A DNA stretch of 64,000 nucleotides from positions 2,009,001 through 2,073,000 of the forward strand of contig WAEK01000007.1 in the NCBI GenBank assembly GCA_011634665.1, in the 5' to 3' direction. Shown one piece after another: positions 35,077 to 47,400 of the stretch. This DNA is from Mortierella sp. BCC40632 (lineage: Eukaryota > Mortierellomycota > Mortierellomycetes > Mortierellales > Mortierellaceae). Position numbers and translations under genes: made by a program. The notes under the pieces are model-generated. The model saw only the letters and a program-made list of their open reading frames with translations. It was not told the DNA's origin and ran no database searches. The first letter of the stretch is position 1, and every line of letters begins with the position of its first letter.

Positions 35077-35850
35077 CTACCAGAATGCACACCATCCAAT
35101 CCAACACTGGCACAGATTCTCATAAGATGTTGCTTGGAGAATCAACTTCTCGACCTGCGAGGGCACATCCAGCTGTCGATCCGGTTTAAAGTCTCGCCCA
35201 GTCAACTTGTTGGTCACTCGGTTAATAATGCTCACCGCTCGTTGATTCAGTTGCTCGGGTTGGTTTTCCACTAAATAAGCAGATGGGTAGGTTATAAAAA
35301 CAAAATTAGAAACTGGACAAAAAAAAACGAAAAGTGAACTCTACCCCTTTCAGATAAAGATCATAATAGGCCACTTACTCTTCATATTGTCGCGGACGAG
35401 CTCACGCTCACTTGGATGAGCTCTTCGCATATTCCTGGCCTGCTCATCCATGACTGACTCGCTAGCATTGACGGCCTGGTTTCCTGCTTGACCATCACCC
35501 ATCGCTACGAATTAAAGGCGACACAAAACAGAGTTCCGTTGGTTAGTTCTCATAAAGCTTGCTCCTCATTTGTGGGGTTTAATCCTTTTACCGCTAAGAG
35601 ATACTTACGTTGACGAGGACTGGTAGTCAAGATCCTCCAATTGATCAGAGGGTCATATACAAAGGCCTCGAGTACAGCCATCAAGCTCTCTTTGTTGCCT
35701 CGGAGGACTCGCATAACATTCTCGCAAGTATTCCTGAAATTGCCTTCGATACCACTGACCTCCATGGCATTCGTCAACATTCGTGTCAATCGGAATGGAA
35801 TCTGTTCAGGGAACTTTTCACGGTGCATTGCAACCTAACAAATACATGTC

Positions 35851-35882
<32 letters not shown>

Positions 35883-38800
35883 TGATGGTTAACTCCCATA
35901 CCCTTAACCTTGCGTGAACAGGGTCCGTCGTACGATGAACAAGGTCGAAGAAGAAAGCATTACCTCGAAACAATCGCCGAAATCGATATGAACAATCTTG
36001 CCCGAGTTTCTGTCCAACATTAAATTGGATGGATGTCGATCGCCAAGACCCAAGATATAGCCCACCATCGACATGACTGCCAATGATCTCGTGTAATTGG
36101 TTCGACGATCCAACCACGCCTCAGAGTTGCGACTCTTGAGCCAAAGAACCTTGTACAGATCCTGGCCTCCCGTGTTGTTCAATGCATACTCAAAGACTTC
36201 AACCTTTTGCATGAGCGTCAGGTTGTCATAGTCAGGAGCCATCTGGAGCATGATACGATGCTCGATGTTGAGCAGAATCTTGCGGCTCTCGCGGTAGTCA
36301 CGGATTAGGGTATGCAGTGTGTCCGTGTCCGGCAACCATCCGATCAGACCAGAGTTGGGTGAGAGTGGAATGACAGGGTATCGCTGAATGCCGAGGTATC
36401 GCTTGAATGTTTCTGGGTCGATCGACAAGAGTGTATTGACCAATCCAAAGAGCTGCATCACACGTTCGTCCTGACGAAGATCTTCGTGACCCTTCAGCAA
36501 GTACTGGTAGTCACGACCATCGCTACCCTTGACCGTTAGGCGACGTGGACGTTGCTTTGAGGTCATCACTGTCAAGGTTGGAACAAACGACTGGATCTTG
36601 ATGATCGGCTCACCACTCTTGTACGTTCCTGGGATAGCCAGTTCTAGATCGCGTGCTCCTTGAAGTTGTGGTGAGACATAGGGCAAGTCGAGAGTACTAA
36701 GCTGAGGTAGCTGTTTGGCAATTCGACGGAAGACATGGTAGTAGATATCCCACGCTTGGTTCAGGTCGTTGATGTCGTTGGTCTGACCATAACGAATGCA
36801 GAACTCTTGAGCTTCCTTCAAGTCACGTCCAAACACTTGGTTAAACGAAATCTCGCGGAGTGTTTCGGGGCCCTATATCATTTCAAGAGATGAAAAAAAA
36901 AAAAAAAAAATACTTCAAGTAAGGATCATGAGCACCGTCTTGACAGTTACGAATTGATACCAATATCCAAAACTTACCCTCTTCAACATCATATGAAGGG
37001 GCTCAAGCTGAGCAAGCATTCCTGGAATATTGCGGTCTCCAAAGTACAATCTCGAGGCCTCTTCAAGGCCTTCATGCCACATCTCATGCCAGAGAATGGC
37101 AACTCGAATAAGCTCCTGACTGACCAAGAGCGCCTGTTCCACCAGCAAAGGACTATGCACACGCATCTTTTCCATAATGGCCAACGCGGCATTCTTTCTC
37201 AGCACACTAGGCGACTTGGAGGCTACTGTGAGCGAATAAACAAGGGCCTGTGGATGCTCCTTGCCAACATCTGCCAACAGCTGATGAATCAACCGATGGA
37301 CATTCGGGCTCGGAGCGTGAATACGAGCGATCAACTGTGGAATGACTTGCAGCCAAGTGTCAATGCTCACGCTCGAGAACCCGTCGCTAAGAGCAGCGCT
37401 CACGTCCGTCCGATGGCCAAACTTAAACCAGAGAGTCAAAAGACGGAGCGTATCCTGAAGCGAATTTCCAGCAGAGAGCGCAATCGACTTGAAGAATCCA
37501 TGAACAGATGGGATCACATACTGAAGACCTGGATCCCGTCCTGAATAGCCGGGAGGTGGATTCTTTTCATAAAAGGTGATCACCTCGAAATTGGCCAAAG
37601 CCCAGGTGTGCCAAGCCTTGTACCAATCCCTGTCCAGATGTGTAGCATATAGATATGGCGTAAGAATATCTTCGATAGAATCCTAGAGGATGTTAAAAAA
37701 TAAAATAAAATAAGAAGAGACCATTGGTAAGATAGCTTCCTAACTAGATTGAACAGGTTGAAACAACTCGGTAATATAACACTTACATGAGTCCAACCAT
37801 CTTGAATAGCAAATTGCCATTCTCCTTGCTTTAGGTAGCACCGAGCAAGAAGGCGTGAGTAATCGAGCACATTTCCATTAAGTTGATTGGCACCAGTCAT
37901 GGCAATACCGACATCCTCGCCCTTTCCAAGTCCCAAGTCGGAAGCAAGTCGATCAGTAAACTGGCGAAGACATTCCAAAGTCTCTTCACGAACACCTGTG
38001 GCCCACATGTACTTCAGCTTGGCATAAACAATCTGTGGGGGAGTCACTTGAGCCATAGCCGTAAAAGTCATGCCCGCGATTTCGGGTCCCATCAGAGTGC
38101 TCATGGTGTTTTCGGCAAGCTTCAGACGTCCTGATTTACGACACAGGTTCATAAACTTAATACGCATCTCCATATCCTGTGCAGGCGAAACAACAATGCT
38201 GCGGACCTTGATGACCTTTTGCCACACCTCAACATTTCGCTGACACCCCTTCAGTCGTTTCATCCAAGTGCGTCGAATGGTCTCTTGGCGACTAGGCTGG
38301 TCATGATACTGCTTGTAGGCGATAATTTCTTCCAGCTCAGCCATCATTTGAACACGAACTACAGTTGCATATGCTCGGTTATAGCTTTCACCGACCAAAG
38401 CAGTCAACTCCGTGTCCAGCATATCCCGTGTACGTTCAATGAATTCCTCCGCCTGCTGGAACTGATTCCGATGCAACGCCAGGATTGCCTTGAAGAAAGC
38501 TCGATCAGAGTGGTCCTTCATCACCGAGATGTAGTCGTCCAACAGCTCCCATTGGCCAAGACCCCAAGCTGCCGCTGCCGCAAACGATGCCATGTTGCGA
38601 CGCTCCTTAACAGTCGAGAGACCCCACTTGGATTGTGCCAATGATGACAGTGCTTCCCACTCTCCAAGAGCATGCAGACATCTCATTCTTCGAATAGTCA
38701 AATCGAGGTCATTCGGGTTCTCAATCTGCTTTCGCTCATAGGCCGCTAACGCATCCTCCCATCGCTGAAGCTTCTCATACCATGTCTCTTTCAGCTCAAA

Positions 38801-41800
38801 GTCGTGGTGAAGCTGAGCATGGGTCAAGATACCCGCCGCTGCATCAGGCTGTTGTAAATTGTTGTTGATTCCAATCAGCTCTCCAACAGCATTCGTAGAA
38901 GGCTCTGTCAGGAACTCCAGCTCCTTGTAATGAAGTGCCTTGGCGAACGCATGACTCTTTGCAGCATATTCGCCTAGAATACGAATATCAATTGGGAGTG
39001 GCTTGTCATCATGCTCCATGAACTCTGCAAGATTGAGAAGTGTCTGAGTAATCTCGGGCGAAATATTGGGTGCGACCAAAGCAGTTTCAAGAGCTTTCGC
39101 TAGCTCCTCCTGTTCGTCAAATGCAAACTCATCAATGTTAGCCCATATAAATTATCTTTGTTCCACAATGGAATACCTCAGCAGACCAATGGATTAGACG
39201 AACACTTGCCTGATATTGCTCGATTAGCTCGCCCCAGCATGAAACAAAAGCAGCATTGAACAGCTCCTTGGCCAGAGGGTGGTACGAATTCGCCATGTCC
39301 GCACAGGCACGAAGAGCGTGCGAAGGTGTCTCCTTAAGCATCTCAAGACACAGACGACGGATCCAATCTGCCCAATCATCCTTGGTCGAACGAGGCTGTG
39401 TGTCCCAGGCACGACGAAGAGAGGTCTGATTCACAGGGAGCTTACGGATACCTGACTCTGCTTGAGGAACGTCTGCTGTGCTGACATATCGGTCATCCCC
39501 AAGTCCTGGGAGCTCTGTTGGAAGTGGCTCTCGTTTCAGTAGTTTTGAAACCAGGTATTCGTAGTTGGCATGGCTAATCTTTGTGCGGTTCAGAACCTAA
39601 TATCACAGTTACCAAGCCAACATGGCGATTAGTCTCTATAGGTTCCTAATATTAGATAAAGAGTCTGTACTTGAAAAAAAAAGAGAGATCGAAACTTACT
39701 TTCTTGATCATAGGAATAAAGTTGACATAGTCCTGGCCGAGCTGAAGGACAAGCGAGCACAAGGCATCCATGGTACACATTCGCAACTCTGGTCCTGGAA
39801 GGGCAAGAATACGTGCAAATGGATGAATGAGCCGCGAGGCATAGTCTGAAAAGTTGACTTTCCGAGATAGGGTGCCAATAGTGAAGATGGCGGCCTTGCG
39901 CAGCGTCATGGGCGCATCGGGTTTCTCAAACGTCTTGACAAGCACGGGAATCACTAGGTGCATATATTCCTCAATGTTCGTGCCAAACTTTACAAGTGCC
40001 TGAAGAACACGAAGGGACGCATCATGCCTCTCCGACATATCTGAATCAAATACAGCAAGGAACGACTGCAGAAGGTTCGGAAGATACGCCTTGAACTCTC
40101 CATCCAGTGCCACGGAAATACTTTCAACCAGACCAATGATACGCTCCTGTAGCCTGGTATGGTTCCAGTTATCTTTGACAAGCTGTAAAAGGTCGGGCAA
40201 ATAGGGGCGGATATGAAGCTTGACGATCACGACAAGGAAGCCCATATTTTCAAAGTAGAAATTCAGGTTCATGACCGTTCCTGATTGCATAATGCTCAAA
40301 TACATTGGCATAATCTAGTAGAAATAACAACACCGGGGTAAGTAGACTATTGTATACTCAATAGATACAGGATAGCTCGATTTGCTAGTATATTACCTGA
40401 GGCAAGAATGGGACCATCTTCAGCTGCAGAGCCTGGAAAATTTTCAAGATAGCCTGAGTGGCGGGTTGATACTGCTGACTTAATGAAGGGTCCTTCAAGA
40501 TCTTGAGTAGAGCATTGATTACAACTGTAGGATAGTAGTCCTCGGAAGAAGGATTAAGCCCTGCCATCAACAACGACACGTCTGATCCTTGGGATTTATC
40601 TTGTTGACTATCATCAACAGAATCAACCGCCATTTGCTAAATGCGAAAGAAGTGGAAGGTATCACTCCTTTGTTAATAAACTAGATCATAAGTGAGATAC
40701 AAATCATTCTTTATCTCCCCTCCATCCCAATAAATTACCTTGTGGCGATATGGATCCAAGGCTCCGAGAATTCCCAAGACCTTGATAGTTTCCCGGCGGA
40801 TATTCGCCGACTGCTCAGTCCTCAAAATCGTCATGAGTGTATCCAACAATCCTGGGTACTTGATATATGGGTCAATAACATAACCGGTGTTGCTAGAGAG
40901 CTGGCCGAGCGTCTTGAGAGCAGCTCCGCGTTTTGTTGGCGAACTCTGATCCTGGAGAGTCTCGATGATAAGTGGCATGAGTTGGTCCATAAAAGGCAAA
41001 AGATCCTCTCCTCCTACGCGCGCGAGCTCTCCCAGGGCCGCCAATATGCTAGCAACGACTCCTGCGCTTTGATCCCTGGCTTTTGGCAATAGCACCTTGA
41101 TGATTGACTCGACGTATGGTTTCACAAGCCGCTGTGAAGAAATGACCAAGAGTGCCAGAAGGCGTGCACTCTCTTCCTTGTTCCTACTCACTCCTGAATA
41201 TTCAATCTCTGTCAGGAGCTGGATGAGAGTCTTCCGCAGAGATGGCATCACATAAGCAGGGTTATGAATGGATAGTCGACCAATGGCAGTAATGGCGTAT
41301 TCACGGATGGCAAACACTTCATCATTCAAGGCAAGGAATAACGACCGAACATTGTCAGCTTGGGCCAGATGACGATCGAAACGCTCATCCAAGGATGCCA
41401 TGACAGTCTGTCGGATGATTGGGTCCGGATCTGCAATTCCAACAGCCAACAGCTTCTCAAGTACTTCCCCAACAACCTGGACCGCATGTGCACTTGTTTG
41501 GAAGCAGATGGGGTCACGAACAAATAGCTGACAGCATGTTTGAGCAGCGGACCGTCGCACATCCGGATTGTCATCTTCGAGATAAGGAATGCAGCAGTCC
41601 CGCACAAATTCATTCAAAACATGCCCTGAAAAGTTGAAGGTGCCAAGAGTGTTGAGCGCCAAAATGATGAGATCCAAGTCCTTTGGTTCCGATGGGAGGT
41701 CGCGTCTGACAGGTGAACTCGTGATGCCTGGACGTGTGGAGTTTGGAGCCCCAAGTGGTTTGTACATTTGTCCACTCAAGATCATCGAGAGCATGTTCAA

Positions 41801-43925
41801 GAGACGCTCTAAGGTAAAAATTAATAGTAGATGAGTAGGTTGGCAATGAAAAGTAACATACGAATTTGAACTCGCACGCAGACAAGTCAGCCTATAATAT
41901 ATACCTTGAATATTCGGAAGTATAGGGGGTATACAATTGGAGAGATCAGTCAAAGATTGGCGCAGTGGTTCCGTTAATCCTGTTGCAAACATAAGCTCCA
42001 ACAGCTCGTGCATGTATTTTGTAAGTGCCTGACCGACGGCATTGGCCAACATGCTTATACAGCTGAAGATTGGAGTATCAGCTTGAATACGGTTTTTGCT
42101 ATGAACAGACAAGAATGGGGTGTTAGTTGATGGCTCGTAGAAGCAAAATATAGGACTTAAATACGACTATAGGTCATGTAAAGGTACCTCTTCGCTCGAA
42201 GGCCATCTTTGATACAGAGCAGGATTTCGTCTAGAAATTCTCCCATCTCTGCTTTGGCAACTATTGCAACATTGCCAATAGCTAAAAATGCATTCGACCG
42301 ATCCTTCTCTTTCATTGGTGTGCGCTCCTTATCCTTTCTGAGCTGGTTCAAAATATGCACCATAGACTTGTGCAAATAGGCCTGTGCAAATTCTGCAGGA
42401 TTGTACTTTGCAAGATCCGGGATGAGAGCGATGACCGCCCTACGAACCAGTCCATCGCGATGATCTCTATACTTGAAAACCGTCTCACACGTCTCAATGT
42501 ATCGACTGTGCATAAACTAGAATTGGCACAACAAATTAGAGAGGTACTGCAATTTCCTAATCTTCCACTGCTTTAAAATATCAAGGATCTCGTCACGTAC
42601 CATGCCTGCATGGAGCAACAGCTCTCGGAAAATCAATAGCGATCCGTGGATACTTTCAGTTGAGGCAATTCGCAATCCACGTTGAGCCTCTTCGTTAATC
42701 CTGTTGTACCAAGTCAATTTATGCTGACTCTCACGGTCTGCTACGATGATAAGGACTGCCCTGAGAGCGTCCCCGGCCGCTACACGAATGTTTTGCTATA
42801 GGAAGGTGAACGTAGGATGTTAGCACATCAAATACGAATTTTGCATCACCAATAATAGTCAATGCTACTTACATTTGGATCTCGGAAGGCAACCCAAATA
42901 TGATCAAGAATGGAACCGACATGCGGGTAGACAATTACGTCCGCATGTCGGACGAGTTCAGCAAGGACGAGTACACTTGCATGTCTTCTTGCCTCTTGTC
43001 GATCCCCTGCTGACGTAGAGCGATGATGATCCGCTTATGTTAACCTCCTAGGCACGCGCTGGTACAACGAGTTTCCATTCGTACTGTACATATCCTTACC
43101 TGTAAGCCACTCGATAGCCCTCTTAAGCTCGAATTCGACGAATTCCGTTGTGAATGTTCCACCCTGCTGAGCAAGTTTGCCTGTCGAAAAGGATTGCGCA
43201 TTAGAGCTATGAAGTCAACCAGGCTGTGGCCCCATGCACAAGTATCCACATAAAGAAATGTTTACCAAGAGCCCTCGCTGCAACAGTCATTGTTTTGACA
43301 TCGGTTGGGAAAAGCTGGCGCAAGTAGATTGCGAAACGAGTCTCCTGAGTGGTGTTTTCTTCGCCCTCAATACCGATCAGCTTGTCTAGTAAGTTCCATG
43401 ATAAAAAACACTAGAAAGCGTTAGTGCATATCCTCCCCCATCTCTTCGCAAAGTAGCCACACTTGTGCTTGAACAAATTACCGATAATCATGACTCCACA
43501 GAGCTTGTCATTGTTATCAACACTCTGTACTAATGTCCAGATGATACTGTTGACTTCTCCATAGAGCCGCTTAAGATCTTGCCCAGAGAGTTCCCTGGAC
43601 ATCATCGTAACCTAAAACAAGTGGACATCAAGCACACAGCCCGGCAAGGAGAAGGCGATATTAGCCAGGGTTTGCTAGGGCAGCTGCCTCCTCACACATG
43701 ACAATAAGTAATTTTGTGATCATGTCAAGGCACTGCATACGTATTCCTTGAGGGCTTGGGCCGAGAGGGACCGGACCTCCTCATTTCTACAAGACAAAAG
43801 CATAGTAGTGGTGAGCAGATGGATGCATCTTAGAGGATGGTAAACAGTCGGCAGTCAAGGCTTTACTTTGACTTGAGGTCGCTTGTAAGTTTAGCGAGCG
43901 CATCTAGTGGAGGTGCTGCCGCCAT
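35077..43925 (-). CDS. TOR1: TOR kinase (phosphatidylinositol-kinase-related)
   Basis: Nineteen exons (43925-43867, 43786-43741, 43611-43482, 43385-43266, 43180-43100, 43006-42873, 42795-42601, 42516-42188, 42098-41905, 41808-40739, 40636-40397, 40314-39700, 39596-39210, 39109-37787, 37682-36978, 36872-35964, 35834-35609, 35504-35379, 35270-35077) with closed phases give 2360 aa. It is the central Ser/Thr kinase linking nutrients to growth. N-terminal HEAT repeats ([30 protein letters not shown]) run to about 1100, and the FAT domain follows. The FRB domain (about 1837-1935) has [12 protein letters not shown] with Ser1851, and [14 protein letters not shown]. The kinase domain shows [31 protein letters not shown] and [14 protein letters not shown] ends [14 protein letters not shown]. 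Exon 13 ends in a GC donor. It is head-to-head with SEN1. Confidence 0.97.
35851..35879. repeat. Poly(A) tract in a TOR intron
   Basis: A 29-base A run (T on the coding strand) just upstream of the acceptor of TOR exon 17, where it serves as the pyrimidine tract. Confidence 0.85.
39110..39209 (-). other. GC-AG intron of TOR
   Basis: The donor is CAG|GCAAGT and the acceptor GAACAG|GAG. Splicing here joins ELIEQYQ to [11 protein letters not shown] in phase 0, colinear with TOR family members. The next GT donor (GTATTC) would insert 11 extra residues. Confidence 0.7.
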
Positions 43926-44452
43926 GGTCAAGTCCGAGGTTCAGTGACAGCTCAGCGAAAGCGAATCCAAAGGAGTCCTTGGGCAATGTGCAGCCGAAGG
44001 GTGGTTTCGTCGTGACGTTCGTCTGTATCCTGATTCCCGAGCCCAAGGCGCGTACACAGTGGAGGACTAAACGTAAGGAGAAAAGTGGACTGAGGGTGTG
44101 AGGTGGGCAGGGATGGATGTAAGATAGGTCGCGATGGTTGTGATGGGCGTGATGGACAGGAGGGAGGGAGGCGAAGGCGAATAGGGTAGGAAGTGTTGCC
44201 AGTATCAATGGACAATGAACAATGGGATAAGAGGACGACGAGACTGTGGCGAGTTAACTCATGCGATTCCGGAACATCAAGATGGTGGCGTCAAATGGTT
44301 GTTTGGCTGTGATCATGACCCTGGCGACTGCACCTTTGCATCCTTTCTACATCCTCTTACCTTGGGTTTCTTCGTAGCCTCGGGCAACGCCTTGTCTCTT
44401 TTACTCATTCAACCCTGGAATGGTCCTTCCTCTCGCAGCTTGAGAGGACAAA
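43926..44452. promoter_or_regulatory. Bidirectional promoter between TOR and SEN1
   Basis: 527 bp separate the two start codons. There is no TATA box in a good position on either side and no protein-like frame. It looks like a shared TATA-less housekeeping promoter. Confidence 0.5.
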
Positions 44453-47400
44453 ATGCAGGACAAGGACATTGCCGGCCTCCCACCCACAGCCAGCCATCCC
44501 TCCGAGGACATCCCAGCACTACGTCTCCAAAGCCAACAGGAACCTCAAGTAAACTTATCAGGGATGACTGACAATATCTCTCCAGGTGGGACTCCTGTTG
44601 ATAGCAATGTAGCCGAAGGATTTTCCAACGACCTCCACAAGAGTCCTGTTCCAAGGCTAGTGGAGGAACTCAGGAGTCTGATACAAAAGCACAAGAGCCT
44701 TGAGGCCACACAGGAAGATTTCCATCAACTTTTGACCGAATCACTTTCTCGGGTCCTCAAAGAGCCATTGCTGCACTGGTGGTGCGATGACGAACTCCGG
44801 CCAACAACGATGGAGCTTCTGAACATCTTCTCGCTCACCGAGAACGAGTCTCTAGCAAAATACAAGAATATCATGGACCATGTACTTGCTGTTTGCGTCA
44901 ACTGCACACAATCATACCAGCAGGAACGACGGGTTTTTCTCACAGAGTAAGATTATCACTCTTTTTTTTATGTGCGCAATAATGCGCTACGACCATCACA
45001 AATACATTCACTAACATATCCGGAAATGATCAACCAGGGTCATGACACTCTACGACTCAGATGCAGTCAAGGATTTTTTCGAAACGCTACTCGAATGGGA
45101 TTGCAATCGACTTGAGAAACGACTTCAGACACTTGTCAGGCCGCTACCTCTACCCAACCTAGCACTATTGCGCAAGATTGCCATTTGTGATCTCCTTCTG
45201 GACCCAACACTCTTCCTTTCCACAAAGTATTCGGAACGCCTCTCAGAACCTCTGGCAAATCTTCTTCGGGGAATGCTGGCGGCAAAAAAGATCAAAATTC
45301 AGTCAATCCTACCAGGAATATGGCTATTGATGCTTCACCAAGATCCTGTCATTCAATCCTGGGCAATATACACTAATGGCCTAGCTATGGCTGGTGAACT
45401 CGTCACTGACGACCGGTGGAATGGATGGGAAGGCTTCTCAACAATATGGCAGATGGCACTGAGCATATTAGATGGAACCCGCGACGGATTGGAAACCGCC
45501 ATGCCGCTCACCTGCGACCCAACACGTATCTGGAAAGCGGTCCGCTCCATCCTCTCCAGCATGGACCCCGATACCCTTCGGGGGGCTTTACAGATTAATC
45601 AGACTCCAGGAGGCACATTGCAACAACGAATCTTGACTTCTCTGCAAAACACCAATGTCTCTCCCTCAACCTACGTTGAGATCCTCAGAACAATTTTTTT
45701 TTTGCTTGGGAAGCTCAAGCACGAGTTCTGGACGAAAGATGGAGTTTGCTCTATGAAGAATACCGCGCAGGTTGAGCAAACGGTGAAATCAATTTTCACA
45801 CATTCCGCATACCAACAATACATAACCGATTCATCAGCAGATGAATTGAGCAAGGATGATCTACCGACAATCCGCCCCGTGTTTGCAGAGTGGACCTCCT
45901 GGATATCAAGCTACGTCAATTCCCTCTCTACTACATTTTCACTTACAGAAACTATCCTTGCAACAGCTCATGCTCTACTATCGATCGTTGGCGATCGAAT
46001 GGCGGAACGATGCGACCTTGCCTCGGAGATGCTACTGGATCAGAGTCCGATCATTGGATACCTAGAGTTTGACCTTGAGTTACTCGTAATCATCACAAAA
46101 CTACTGAGCGAACGTCTTCTAGCAAGCAATAGTGATTGTGTGGCAGAGAAGCTAGCAGATCATTGGAGCTGGATGCCTACTCTTTCAGCTCTCGGGTCAA
46201 AATCTTTATCGACCTGCGGTCTTACAGCCTCAACAGCAAATAGAGTGCGATCCCTTGCAGATCAAGTATCGGAAGGGTGCAAGAACCTAATCTTCTCCAT
46301 CTTGGACCATGAGGTTGAGGTTATGTGGAAGAACTACGCGACCGCCACCAACTCTGTCAAAGCGGACGATATTGGGTCACTTGAGAAAGCAAATGTCAAC
46401 ATTTGGGTTAAACTGGCACAGTCTTCGTCAAATCTAGGAAGCCTTATCAAATCTCAGGATAAAGAATATCAGTCGCTACTCTTGGATTGGCAGGCGCTTC
46501 TTGTTGAACAATGGTCCAAGCTCACTTTGCTTCCCAAGATGGAGACTCGCCCCCATTTCCGACAAGAGTCTCTTGATATGGCCGTTTCGTTTAATGGGGA
46601 TCTGGAGAGGTTTTTTCAATCAAGCGTAATTTTACTCCGCGGGTTTGTATCTCAAGGGGATCAAGCATTGAAGCAACTCGTCAACAACGAAGATAAACGT
46701 TTTCTTGTCAAGATCTTTAATCTTTGGTGCAGCCCTGACGCCGAAACGAGGACACAGGCACTTTTCATTTTGCGATCTGGACTTCAGGAAGTGTCTCGCC
46801 CTGCCTGTCTGCGCCGCGCTTTTGAGGTTGGGGGTGACCATAGCATTGAAGAGCTTGAGGCAATTTTGGCTGAATTCAGAAAACGAGGCAGTCCAGGAGG
46901 AGCTACCCCCCCTGTCTTATTTCAACTTCTATTGGACTCTGTGACAACGCTTTTTCTCAACAACACAGTTGATGGCGATGGAGGACTCTACCTTCAGATT
47001 TTCCTCGACCTCACCTCGTCTGAGGATGTTGCTCGTCATCTAACATTGATCAAGAATCTCTGGAACTCCATCTGGCTCTCACTCCATGCTGCCTTCCTTG
47101 CTGGACGAACGATTTGGACCGACCGGCAGGATCGCAATGAGACTATCAAGACAATGAAGATCGTCGCAGAGGTCGGTATCCTCATGATTGGAAAGATCAA
47201 GTATTTGGAGCGTCTACTTGAGTTTGATAAGCAGGACGAAGATACAGACGGCAGATGTATGGACCTGGATAAAGATCAAGAGTCCCTCGATGAGATTGGC
47301 GAAGATTCCAGGCCATCACGGAACTCAAAGGAGACAATGCCTCTGGAAGATATGAAGGATGGCTTGGCTCGTATGGCGGACTGGACTTTTGCGCAGGATA

